This document shows, one piece after another, positions 43,111 to 53,248 of a stretch of DNA of 64,000 nucleotides (positions are counted from its first letter, which is position 1; every line of letters begins with the position of its first letter). The stretch is from positions 54,628,610 to 54,692,609 of the forward strand of contig CAMTDV010000013.1 of assembly GCA_947069175.1 (NCBI GenBank), given 5' to 3'. A program made the translations under genes and the position numbers. The stretch comes from Scalesia atractyloides. Lineage: Eukaryota; Streptophyta; Magnoliopsida; Asterales; Asteraceae. Below the pieces are notes generated by a model that did no database searches, was not told the DNA's origin, and saw nothing but the letters and a program-made list of their open reading frames with translations.

Positions 43111-44681
43111 CGAAAGGATGAATACCGTTAACCAGAGGTAGTTATATTTGGATCCTTAACAGGAGAAGACTTCATGTTATCATAACCATATGCCCATTTT
43201 TCTTGGTACTAAGTACTTCCAACTTGAACAAAGATTACCATTGTAGCCTCAATAGTTGTTGCCTTCAAGGAAGACTTATAGATGTAACCACTGTCCAACT
43301 AAAACACAGTTGTGTCATCAATTATAGTGGCTGCTTCACTTGAACTACCACCAAAAGTTACATGTAACTCATGGGGGTGTAGCCTCCTAAGTTGTTTGTG
43401 GGCTAGCAAATTGATTTTTCTCAGACTCAGTTACTTGTGGAAGATTGCTCTCTGTGATTCGTGATTGAGAGGAACTGATTTGTGTCTGAGTTTTATCAAT
43501 TGCATCAAACAAAGGTATAAATGTAGGTGGGATTGGAGTGGAGGGTTGTGGAGTTGAAAGATAGATAGCCTTGGGAGAGGGGTTGTGAAACATACTTTCA
43601 AGTGAAAGTTATGCTTCATAAGGTGGTGTTCCTGTGCTTACAACCTGAGCCTTTTGTGAGGATGTAGGAGGAGTTTGGATAGGTGGAGATCTTTCCATCT
43701 GTTGTGAGGAAGTAGCAATAGCAGTTTCAATTGGCTTTGGTGTTGCCATAAGGTTATCCTCTGGTATCTCATCTTCCAGATGTGCCTTTTTATGTTGTTT
43801 TATTTTGGTGGGCTTTTTGGATGTTGGGGGTTTCTTTTTGGATTTTGCTGGTGTGGGTTTCACAACCCCGGGTTGTGGTGTCATGATCACTAGGAGCAGT
43901 GGGCTCAGCAACAGAGGTTTGAGCAACTGATGTTGACTCATCTAAATTAGGCTCATCCCCCCTTTGCTTGTGTTTTAGAAACTTTTGACACTTAGTCTTG
44001 CATTCTGGTAAAAGTTTCAGTTGTAAGACTTTTCATTTTCAAAGCATTTCCTTGTTGAAAATCCTTTTTAGACACTTGTTTTTGGAGATAATAGCTTAAA
44101 GTCTGGGATACATAAGAAAAGCTTTATTTTTGTTTCCTTTTATAACATTCACATTTGCAACCAAGTCCAATAACAATGCCTAGGATAGATTATAATCTGA
44201 TTTTTTCAAAATTGCATATCCCAAGTGGTCTTAAATGAAGGGGTCTTGGGTGAGAGACATATCTGTAGGGCATGGAAAAAATATATAATTTCAGGAGGAA
44301 ATTGAGGCTTAAAAATTGTAACTCCTGTCAATTGACCCTCATACCCTCTTTCTATGAACTCTGTGTGAAGTGGCTATTTTTCAAAAGAATTATTACCTTC
44401 TTGGTCGTTCAAGGCAAATGTTGTGGATATGGAAGATGGGGATATTTGAACAAGGGTTTCTCTGATCTTTGAAGTGATAGCATAGGGTTTTTTATTTTGA
44501 ATTTGAACTTCAGCATTACCCCAGAATTTTCGAAGAGTATCCACATAGATTGGTACATCAGCAGTGAGTATTGTTTTGTATTTGGATGATGTCAAAACAT
44601 CTATTGAGTGAAAAGATTTATTTTTGTCAGTTTTCTCGAAAGTAGGGAGGTAGTTATGAGGGAGTTTGATGTGCAGAGCCA
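43111..44681 (-). pseudogene. Copia-C 3' (env-position) ORF, frameshifted
   Basis: ATG at 44681 (MALHIKLPHNYLPTFEKTDK) opens it. The N-terminal domain (TILTADVPIYVDTLRKFWGN, then ITSKIRETLVQIS) is the same kind as in Copia-A at 8727 and 19467. After a stop near 44374 and a frame change, 43609-43941 gives a Pro/Lys-rich linker (KSKKKPPTSKKPTKIKQHKK) and a Ser/Pro/Thr-rich part continuing at 43387-43593. It follows RNase H of the same strand. No membrane segment; function unknown. The left limit is approximate and the Copia-C 3' LTR was not recognised. Confidence 0.72.
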
Positions 44682-45183
44682 TGATAAGAGATGGGAGGTG
44701 AGGAGTAGAGAAGAAGATGGTAGTAGTAACCACTTTTGTGAATTGTGAATTCGATTTGACAGTAAAAGTTATGTTTGGATGGAACAGGGATATATATAAA
44801 GGAAAAAGTGAATGCTGACATCGCATCTGTATAAAAGATCTGATGGCTAACATCTATCCACGTGGTAAGCTCTGTTGTGATAATGGATGACAGTTGTTAG
44901 ATAACCTCTACTGGAGAGCAATAGAGGTTGGAACAATGGTGATTTTAGTCTATCAGATGATACACATCAGAGGTTAGGATAAGCGGTGGTTAATGAGAGC
45001 AAATGAGACCTTTGAATAGTGGAAAAAATTTTAGCCAAACAAAGGTTTTAGAAATAGTGGTTTATAGCAGACTTTAAGGATTTATTGAGAAATATTCAAT
45101 TTTAAAGCTATTTTTAAGGATGGATTTTTTAATTTCTGAAAACATTTTAATGCTTTTTCTTCATGGAAAACAAGATTTTGCTT
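44682..45183 (-). other. Copia-C spacer between RNase H and 3' ORF
   Basis: 500 bp without a gene. Unlike the Copia-A spacer it shows no G-run polypurine tract. Nothing else recognised. Confidence 0.6.
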
Positions 45184-45600
45184 TTAATCCATGCTTGGCA
45201 TGCCAATCTTAGAGATCAAGCTTTCAAAGGTGGATATGTCTAAAGCTTTTGTCAACACATTTGCAAGTTGATCATTAGTTGGAACATGATGCAGAATCAA
45301 ACCTTTTTCATAGCAATCTCGCACAAGCTGTTGTCTGATATCCATGTGCTTGGTTGCGGAATGTGAAACTGAATTTTTAGTGTTGTTTTCAACTGTTTGA
45401 CTATCCAACATGAGAGGAGTCTTTAAAGCAGTTACACCAAAATCCAGCAATTGATTTTGAATCCACATGAGTTTTGTTGTACAGCTTGCAGCAACAATAT
45501 ACTCAGCCTCAGCTATTGATGTTGAAATTGCTGCTTGCTTTTTTCTTTGCCAAGAAACCAAACAATTTCCTAGAAACTAGCATCCTCCTAATGTGGAGTT
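45184..45600 (-). pseudogene. Copia-C RNase H
   Basis: The frame 45184-45561 has VSWQRKKQAAISTSIAEAEYI, MLDSQTVENN (the usual CDNQSA-type segment, altered) and KHMDIRQQLVRDCYEKG, ending with the normal Copia tail and a stop. A stop at its upstream end separates it from the RT frame. It would remove RNA from the hybrid during cDNA synthesis. This is one of the better kept pieces of Copia-C. Confidence 0.88.
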
Positions 45601-46510
45601 CCTTGTAGAATGGTAACCAGCAAAGTCACTATCTGAATAACCTGGAAGCTCAATATTTCCATTAGCAGGATACCAGATACCAAGTATGGGAGCACCTTTT
45701 ATGTATCTAAATATCCTTTTCACAGCTATAAGGTTGGACTTTTTAGGTGCTGACTGGGATCTGGCACAGACACGTGTTGCAAAGTGATGTCTGGCCTTGA
45801 TGCAATTAGGTACGATAAAGATTCAATCATGCTTTCATTAAGTGTTTGATCAACCAAGTCATCTTTATCATCAATGGTGGCCAATTTTGATGAGGCCATG
45901 GGTGTACTACATGGTTTACAATCATTCATATCAAGTTTTGTTAATAAGTCTTTGACATATTTGCTTTGATGAATGAATGTACCATTTTGAAATTGGTTAA
46001 CTTGGAGATCAAGAAAGCATTGAAGATCACCCATGGTAGTCATCTCAAACTCTGCTATCATGAGTTCCCTAAACTATTCACACATGGAATCACATGTGGA
46101 TCCAAATATGATGCATCTACATAAATTTGGACAATCATCAAATCCTTTCCTCTCCATTTTAAAAACAATGTTTTATCAATTTGATCTCTTGTGAAACCTA
46201 TAAATAGAGAAAGGTGGGTAGAGGTTCATATCAGGCCCTGGGTGCTTATTTCAAGCCATACAAAGCTTTATTAAGCTTGTAGACATGATCTATATAAAAG
46301 GCATCTTCAAAACCAGGAGGTTGACATACATATACCTCTTCCTTGATCTTACCATAAAGAAATGCACATTTGATATCCATTCGATACACCTTGTTGTTGT
46401 GGTTGACAACAAAAGCTAAGAACAATCTGATGGCCTCCAATCTAGCAATTAGAGCAAATGTTTCATCATAATCAATGCCTTCTTCTTGCCTATAACCTTA
46501 AACCACAAGC
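45601..46510 (-). pseudogene. Copia-C reverse transcriptase, frameshifted at the catalytic box
   Basis: MEAIRLFLAFVVNHNNKVYR, MDIKCAFLYGKIKEEVYV and YKLNKALYGLK are in 46246-46440. Further on, the catalytic region reads YVDA: one base is missing after YVD, so the second Asp is lost and the frame shifts (about 46105-46130). 45726-46061 then carries MGDLQCFLDLQVNQFQNG and the rest of the palm. The chain is broken by at least three lesions. Confidence 0.88.
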
Positions 46511-47394
46511 CTAGCTTTGTTTTTGACAACAATACCCCTTTCATCTGTTTTGTTCTTTGTGCCAATTGGACATACATCTTTAGGCAATGGTAAAAGTTCC
46601 CATACTTGTTGGCTTTTGAACTATAGGAGCTTTTCTTGCATAGCCTCTATCCAACTGTTGTCTCTTGGTGCCTTTTGGTACTTGACAGGTTGTGTGAGAG
46701 ATAGAAAACCAGTAAAAACACAAATGTTTTGGGATTGGCTCTTGTGAGTACCCCTTCATTTATGTTGCCAATAACTTGATCTAGTGGGTGATTTTTAAGG
46801 TAGATTAGATCTCCCTTGTATGGAACAATGGCATTTTAAGGCGAAGGCTACAGATGGGAATCATCTGAGCTAACAGTTGTTGGCAATTTTGAAGAGCCAA
46901 CATCTGTTTGGAATGGAGGTGGAGGTATAGGTTGGATAGGTGTAAAGGGGGTTGACTTTTGTTCACAAAAAATGGACTTTTGTCAACAGTGGTTTGACTG
47001 GATGAGGCGGCAGAGGTTTGAGGATCAACAACTATTAATGTAGCAGTGGGAGAGTTTTGATAGTTGTGAAAATTTTTCCTCTGGTGGTGGAAGTGACTTT
47101 ATATTGTGGGATCACAATGTCATATTCATAATCTTGATGGGAAGATTGTGATGTACCTGCATTGTTAGTCTTGATAGACACATCTTCAAATGTAAATTGA
47201 TCTAAATCAAACCATTCAGTAGGATTTGCTGGGATTTTTAAAGAATAAAGTTCACTGAACTTTACATTCAAAGTTGTTTTCTACACATATAGTCCTTGTG
47301 TTAAACACTTTATAGGGATTGACAGTAGTTGAGTATCCCAGAAAATAACCACAATCTAATTTCACTACAAATTTTGAAATGGAATCTTTTAAGT
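46511..47394 (-). pseudogene. Copia-C integrase C-terminal part and integrase-RT linker
   Basis: A decayed stretch between the integrase and RT on the - strand. 47035-47271 (MNVKFSELYSLKIPANPTEW) and some short pieces are linker-like, with Thr/Ser/Pro bias. No catalytic motif. Confidence 0.55.
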
Positions 47395-48340
47395 TTAAAA
47401 CGAAGCATGGACAACCAAAGATTCTGAAATAAGAGTCAGTGGTTTGATTTTGTACAGAGTTTCATAAGCAGTCTTTAGATGTCTAGGGTTTATCAAAACT
47501 CTGTTTTGCACATAGCAAGCAGTGTTTACAGCCTCTGCCCAAAAAGACAAGGGTAAACCTGAATTTGCAAGCATTGTTCTTGTATCCTCAATCAGAGTTC
47601 TCTTCTTTCTTTCAACCACCCCATTTTATTCTAATGTCTTGGGAATGCTATTTTTCCTTACAATTCCTTTTGACCCATAGAAGTCATCCAACTCCTTATT
47701 TCTAAACTTTGTTCCATTGTCACTCCTGAAGATTTTTACTGGCAGATCAAATTGGTTTTCAATTTTTCTTACAAAGTCCTGCAAAATACCTGCAGTCTCA
47801 TCTTTGGAGTGCAAAAAGTAAGTCCATGTAAACCTTGAAAAATCATCAATTATGACAAGACAATACCTCTTCTTTTTAAGACTCATGATTTTAATAGGGA
47901 CAAACAAGTCCATGTGTAACAATTGTAAACACTTACTAGTTTTGGACTCATCAATGGATCTGAATGAACTTTTATGTTGTTTACATTTTAGACAGGAAAC
48001 ACAATATTCATCACATGTGAATTGTTTTGGTGGAAGACCTCTTACAAGACCTTGTTTTGAGAGCGTGGTGATAGTTTTGAGATTTGTGTGACCAAGTCTT
48101 CTATGCCATAGTTCTGTCTCTTTGTTAGAAGCAAATGAGAATAGAAAAGCATTAGACATTGGATTATCTTTCAACATATCAACCACATGCACATTGCCAC
48201 TCCTGTGAGCAACAAGTTGTGCTTTGCTCTCAGCTATGATTGTTTCAATCTTTTTCACCACTTTTGGCCCAAAAATCTTACCAGTTTTCTTAGTGAAGAA
48301 TGACCCATATTGTAGGATCATTTTGTCCAATAGCAAAGGT
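47395..48340 (-). pseudogene. Copia-C GAG-pre-integrase and integrase
   Basis: The frame 47626-48336 has LWHRRLGHTNLKTITTLSKQ and CLKCKQHKSSF (pre-integrase), then LLHMDLFVPIKIMSLKKKRY, IDDFSRFTWTYF and FRSDNGTKFRNKEL (integrase core Asp residues). A stop falls where the core continues, and 47395-47619 gives MVERKKRTLIEDTRTMLANS with the catalytic Glu segment, and AEAVNTACYVQNRVLINPRH. So the DDE set is visible but split over two frames. The upstream part (protease, gag) is missing at 48340, where a Copia-B-type LTR begins. Confidence 0.9.
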
Positions 48341-48342
48341 CC

Positions 48343-48703
48343 TAATTAGAATATCTAGTCCATATGTGCGGAATCCATATTAACTAGTGTCAATTACAAG
48401 ATTATTTATCAATTTACTGATTTCATTGATTGTTTAAAAGTTACAAATCACCGTGAAATCTGACAGGGCTTCGCAATATCATTCACCAAAAGTTTTACAT
48501 ACTCACACCTCAACACGACTATATATAGACATGAGATCTACCTTCGTGCAAGGGTAAGTTTATCTTCGTATGAAGGTAAGTTACCTTCGTACGAAGGTAA
48601 ATTTACCTTCGTGCGAACTTAAATACAAACACTACAAATTTAACTCTAACAGCCCACACAGACACAACCTTAAGACGTAGGCAATAGATATAATGCATCA
48701 ATA
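48343..48703 (-). repeat. Copia-B-type 3' LTR, - strand (left end approximate)
   Basis: Read on the - strand it starts after the PPT and shares TGCATTATATCTATTGCCTAC with the Copia-B LTR start. It has four tandem palindromic units with the TTCGTACGAA core (48539-48622) followed by a TATATATA box (48520-48527). The left boundary (LTR end) is not defined; it lies near 48343-48375, next to Copia-C. Confidence 0.75.
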
Positions 48704-48873
48704 AACTCCCCCTTGGATGTTGTCGTAGTCTTGGTCTGTCTTCAAAAAACTTCAAACATTCAACTTTAACGCCCAAAGAAGTTCTTCCTCGGTTTTCTTT
48801 TCTCTTTAGATGGAATTGGTGTTTGAACAGTCGCAGGAGCCCATTTAATAAACTGGAATCTTCTAAGGTGTGC
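48704..48873 (-). pseudogene. PPT and 3' ORF tail of the Copia-B relative
   Basis: On the - strand CCAAGGGGGAGTT (48708-48720) is the PPT, identical to that of Copia-B. Before it the last codons of the 3' ORF read RRFQFIKWAPATVQ and KRKPRKNFFGR, which parallel the tail at 34046-34145 (LRSFQFLNQ, KRFFGR). The fragment is cut at 48873 by another LTR. Confidence 0.8.
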
Positions 48874-50194
48874 TGTCACACCCGCTAAAATCAGAGTTGG
48901 GCATGATCTGACCGGTATCTTCATTGCACAGCGGAAGTGTAAAATGTTAAGACTTCTAGAAAGTGAACACCCGCTGAGTACTCGAATCCCCATGGGTTCT
49001 CCTATTCCATCCATGCCATATTTGAATATGTGATCTGAGAAAGAAACATGCAAAAAATCAATATAAAGTTGGGGAGTTCATAGTTTGTTCGAAAAAGATT
49101 TGAGATAGATCTTTTTGGTAACCGGTTTAAATATTGTTGAGAAAATGTAATAAACCATTTTCATTGGCATGTTTAACTGAAAACTTTGTATTTGTGGAAC
49201 TTGTATAACTGTCAACGTCTGCGTCGCGTTAAGATTTGAGAGTTCGTATATAATAATGTGGTATCTAAAACATCAATGAACTTGATGATTATTAATTTTT
49301 GCAAGGACATTAATATGTGTGACGAAATAGGAAGCACTCAACCCTAGACGATTTCCTCTGGTCCACCCAGCTGGGATAAGAAAACACTACATGCGGCCAC
49401 ACAAGGACCCATGAGTGGGGCTCGTTACACCCGATAGATCTACCACTTTTGTTCTGTGGTCTTAGAAAAGATTAATGGCGCTTAAGAGAGACCATATTCG
49501 CACATGATCTAATATTCCATTGACAGCTAAGCCATACCATTAAAACATGTATTTCTCCTCGTGAGTTGTAAAACCGAAAACGTTTAGAAGAAAGGGGGCC
49601 TAAGATCACGGAGTCTTTGTGTCTCGCACAAGTGAGAATGGGCCTAGCTCGTTTGAGTCTAAAAGAAGGACCAACCACTCCTCTTATTTGTATGTATGGC
49701 AAATCAGTCCCGTTGTAACTAGGATAATCCCATCAATAGTCATGAAACTCATGCACGTGTCGAAAATACGCATGCGTTTTGTAAAACCGGTATGTTTAGC
49801 ATAAATCTTTCATAAACCATTTGAGTTTATTGAAATTCATTTGCAACATGGTATAGAAATATGTTGTTTTTGTTCATTGAAATATTGTATACTTTGGCAA
49901 AACTTGCATGTCTTTCCACCCCCGAAAACATTTATAAAAATTTAAAACCGTAAAAAGTAGGGGTTATGAAGTCACCTCGAGATCCAGTGCAAAGCTAGCA
50001 TAATATAATTCCAAAATATCGTTCCAGAACGTAAACTCGCTAGCATGTAATCCATGAGAGATTTAACCAATGATTCGATGGGAAGATTTTAACTTAATAG
50101 AAACGATATTATTATACTCGTTTAATCCCATTTATTTCGGTGATAATTACTAAGTTTTGGAAACACTTATTCCTGAGAGATTTAGAATGTGTAT

Positions 50195-50225
<31 letters not shown>

Positions 50226-50311
50226 TATATATATACACATATTTATATAAAAATATAAATATACTTATAGAATCGTATTAGTCGTCCCGCATGGTCACGC
50301 GTGTACGCAAA
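48874..50311. repeat. Unassigned Gypsy-type LTR fragment
   Basis: It begins TGTCACACCCGCTAAAATC, an LTR terminus of the TGTCACACC type common to the other Gypsy LTRs here, and contains no coding region, PBS or PPT. Its right end is not recognised before the Gypsy-D LTR at 50312. It may be a truncated or solo LTR. Confidence 0.55.
50189..50240. repeat. AT-rich palindromic microsatellite
   Basis: About 50 bp of (TA)n framed by TGTGTATA and TATACACA, nearly symmetrical, so it could form a cruciform. Confidence 0.8.
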
Positions 50312-51995
50312 TGTAACACCCTGTAAAATCATGTCCAATAATATAGTGACACGTGTGGTATTTTTATATATAGTCTATTAAAGACTAATATGCACTTAAG
50401 GTGACAACATGCTAAAACTGAGCCTTTGAATGACTTTCTGATGTCAACATGCATAAACCTAGCCTCTGAACGACCATTAGTGTCGTCATGCATAAAATGT
50501 AGCCTCTGAACGACCATTAGTGTCGTTATGCATAAAACGTAGCCTCTGAACGACCATTAGCATCGTCATACATAAACTTGGCCACTGAGTGACCGTTGTG
50601 TCAACATGCCTAGCCTCTGAGTGACATCGGAGTCAACATGCTTATACTGAGCCTCTGAGTGATCCTTTATAAAGTCCTAACTCTCATATGTCCCGTTTAC
50701 TGGACGAGAGTGATTAAATCCAATAATATATAAAAGTTGGATAATGGAGGGATTAAAAGTGTCAAAATATTAATTTATACCTCTGAGTAACCTTTTAACA
50801 AACCGAGAGCTCAACAATGTTCGGGCATAATCCCGAGTATGCCAAGTATTGGCTACGGAGGGCGAAAAGTGCCAAAAAGGTGTTTAAAAAGGGTTTTAGA
50901 AGCTTTTTAAAGTTAAGGGGTTAAAAGTGTCAAACTTTGAAACTGGCCATGGGGCGGTTGCGGGCCGCGAGAGACCTGGCCTAGGTCTCTCGCGGGGCGC
51001 GAGAAGGGGTCTGCAGCATAAAGTTTTTCTTGGCTGCCACACAAAGCTCCAAGACCATTAAAATCGAAACCATGGCTTCCCAAACTGCTATGCCACGTTT
51101 TAGGACACTTGTAAGCTTCCTCTTACACCCCTAAACATCTGGCTTCACCTCCTTTCAGTTCTCTAACTATAAATAGGTGCTCAACTTCACATTCCAACTT
51201 GCACCTTTCTCATTTATTCATTCTTCTGCCTCCTCTGGAAGTTCCTAGCTAAAAGGAGCATCCAACATAGTTCTTTTGCACCTTAGGAATCACTGGTAAG
51301 TGTTCCTTCCTTGTGCATTTTCGTTTATAGGCTTTTATAGCCAAAAGTCTAAGTGTTTTTCAGAAAACGCCTTGACTTTTGGCTAAGACCATTATGGTCC
51401 AGCCATTGTTCGAAATGAACATGGCTAAGTGATCATCATAAGGTAGGTGTTAATCCCTATAAAGGGCACCTTCTGAAGATCACGTTTGCTAGACCAATTG
51501 ACGGGTTAAAGTTACGATATTAAAAAGTCAAACAGGCCATTTTTCGGAAAAATCATAAATTAATCTTTTATATGTTATGAAACCTGTTTTGACACTTAAA
51601 CAAGTTGATAATAATTATTAGGACATGTGAGAACATATTCGGCTCGTCAATTCCAGTTCTAGGGTCGGTTCACAACCAAAAGTCGTGAAGTTTGCCTTCT
51701 GCTTTGACTTTCAATTCTGACCTGATTTAGATTAGTTACCTACTGATCTAAAGTTGCATTATGATCATAATATAATGTAGCATAACCCTCTGAGGTTATA
51801 TTACATGAATATAATCAGAATCTAAGTTTATGCGCAAGTTCCATAATTATGCCATCTTTGACCAAAATGCCCTTTTTGCATAAAACAAGGTTTTAAATAA
51901 TAATGAACTTGAAAATGAGTTTCCTATTGATGTAATATCAGTGGGATATTAAACCTAGTTATAAACTGAGTTTTCAATCAGGTCTTTAAACTATG
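50312..51995 (+). repeat. Gypsy-D 5' LTR, left part
   Basis: Starts TGTAACACCCTGTAAAATC and matches the 3' LTR start at 63591. A consensus TATA box, TATAAATAG, lies at 51168-51176, which makes the part before it U3. U3 holds the tandem hairpin array (50400-50680) and a 12-bp perfect inverted repeat, CGCGAGAGACCT / AGGTCTCTCGCG (50966-50994). The LTR is broken at 51995 by TGTCACACCCTCA and the gap. Confidence 0.85.
50400..50680 (+). repeat. Tandem array of about 39-bp hairpin units in Gypsy-D U3
   Basis: About seven units of the type AGCCTCTGAACGACCATTAG plus TGTCGTCATGCATAAA. Each has a short inverted repeat (ACGAC...GTCGT or TGAC...GTCA). The same array is in the 3' LTR at about 63690-63945. 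Confidence 0.88.
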
Positions 51996-52008
51996 TGTCA
52001 CACCCTCA

Positions 52009-52108
52009 NNNNNNNNNNNNNNNNNNNNNNNNNNNNNNNNNNNNNNNNNNNNNNNNNNNNNNNNNNNNNNNNNNNNNNNNNNNNNNNNNNNNNNNNNNNN
52101 NNNNNNNN
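52009..52108. other. Assembly gap (100 N)
   Basis: Exactly 100 N, the usual placeholder for a gap of unknown size. It starts 13 bases into TGTCACACCCTCA, which are also the first 13 bases of the Gypsy-A LTR, so a repeat of that kind may be missing here. Confidence 0.98.
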
Positions 52109-52666
52109 CCTTGTGACGTATTCGGGGATAACCGTAGGATGTGTTCAGCCATTTGTCTCGGCCATAAATTTCATGCGTCCTTTTCGACATGGAGTGGATT
52201 GGGATCTTTGAACTTGGACTTTGACCTTCTTCGTCCCATAACGCTTTGCGTGAAAGAAATCTAAAAGGGTTTGACAACAAAAGATAGATTTAGGCTTTAA
52301 TCATAAAGTGTTGTTATAAAGAAAAGTATCCGTCTTGAGCACATAAGTATCATGTAGCACGTATAACTTCACATAGATAGCATAAGCATGTTGGCATTCA
52401 AAAGCATAAACACGTATGATTTGCGTAAGGAATATAAATTTAGTTGGTTCACGATAGTTATTATTATTGTTTTTGGTTACGAAGGGCGTGCGAATCGTGC
52501 ATCAGGTTCGAAATCACGAGATAACAAGTATTAAAACACATAGAAATTGAGATAGCATAAAAGATAGGCTCAATAAAACATTGGAGTGTTTCGGGTTAAG
52601 AAACGTTTGACTATTCCAAAGTGAATCGAGATCCTTTCAAATTAGAGAAACGTGCTTTGGCCTATA

Positions 52667-52708
52667 GGTAAAGTGCTCTCGTCGAGAAGCGATTAACGGC
52701 ACTTTACC
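52667..52708 (-). other. Leader hairpin, perfect 10-bp stem
   Basis: GGTAAAGTGC (52667-52676) pairs with GCACTTTACC (52699-52708) around a 22-nt loop. It lies outermost of the four hairpins of the Gypsy-C leader. Confidence 0.65.
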
Positions 52709-52783
52709 CTTCCAGTTACTACACGTCTCTAACCGATCAAAAAATCGAAACTTTGGCGAGATTGAAAATCGAGGTTGGGACTA

Positions 52784-53020
52784 GTTGACAAGGTGCGGGT
52801 TTCACCCCTATCTTGACAACATTGTACTCTAGATGTGGTCGTACTTACCGAACGAGGAGCGTATTCCGACTCGTTGGCAAGGGTCCACTAGAGTATGAAA
52901 TGGAAATTTCCATCAAGATGTGGATTTCACTCCTAACTTAATGGTGTAATTTCGTGCAAAAATCAAATTCGCGGATTGAGAGTCATCACCAAAGTGCGGG
53001 TTTCACCCCTATTTTGGTGA
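52784..53020 (-). other. Three leader hairpins sharing a GGGGTGAAACCC-type loop
   Basis: On the plus strand: GTTGACAAG/CTTGACAAC (52784-52820, one mismatch), CATCAAG/CTTAATG (52911-52943, a G-U pair when read on the element strand), TCACCAAA/TTTGGTGA (52986-53020, perfect). The loops have an inner GGGT/ACCC or GGA/TCC pair. The stems differ in sequence but keep pairing. Confidence 0.7.
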
Positions 53021-53248
53021 GATCGTCTCGATTGTAGTTTGAGTGTCTTCAAGTGTGTAAATTGTATAAGTGTTTTAGGAAAAACACATGCATATATTTA
53101 AGACAAAAGAAATAGGAAGAAACAATTAGGAAGAATTAACATTTTAATCAGGAAGCAAGAATGGTCAAGTTGGTCACTTTAAACTATAGACTAGGTCGAA
53201 CATGGCAATTCTACCTAAATCCCTATAGTTATGGCTCTGATACCAATC

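Larger units (their letters stand above)
52109..53246 (-). other. Gypsy-C internal leader, - copy, no coding frame
   Basis: The stretch lies left of the PBS (complement of GGCTCTGATACCA at 53233-53245, initiator tRNA-Met type). It matches the complement of 42555-43110 over its right half. No gag or pol was found in 1.1 kb before the gap. It holds four hairpins (52667-52708, 52784-52820, 52911-52943, 52986-53020). Confidence 0.75.

Noticed and set aside
50400..50680. CRISPR-like array (repeats of about 39 bp)
   Set aside because: Units are contiguous, degenerate and lack unique spacers; they lie in both LTRs of a retrotransposon in a plant genome.
51978..52280. ORFs running through the N gap
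   Set aside because: They exist only because N codons are read as X.
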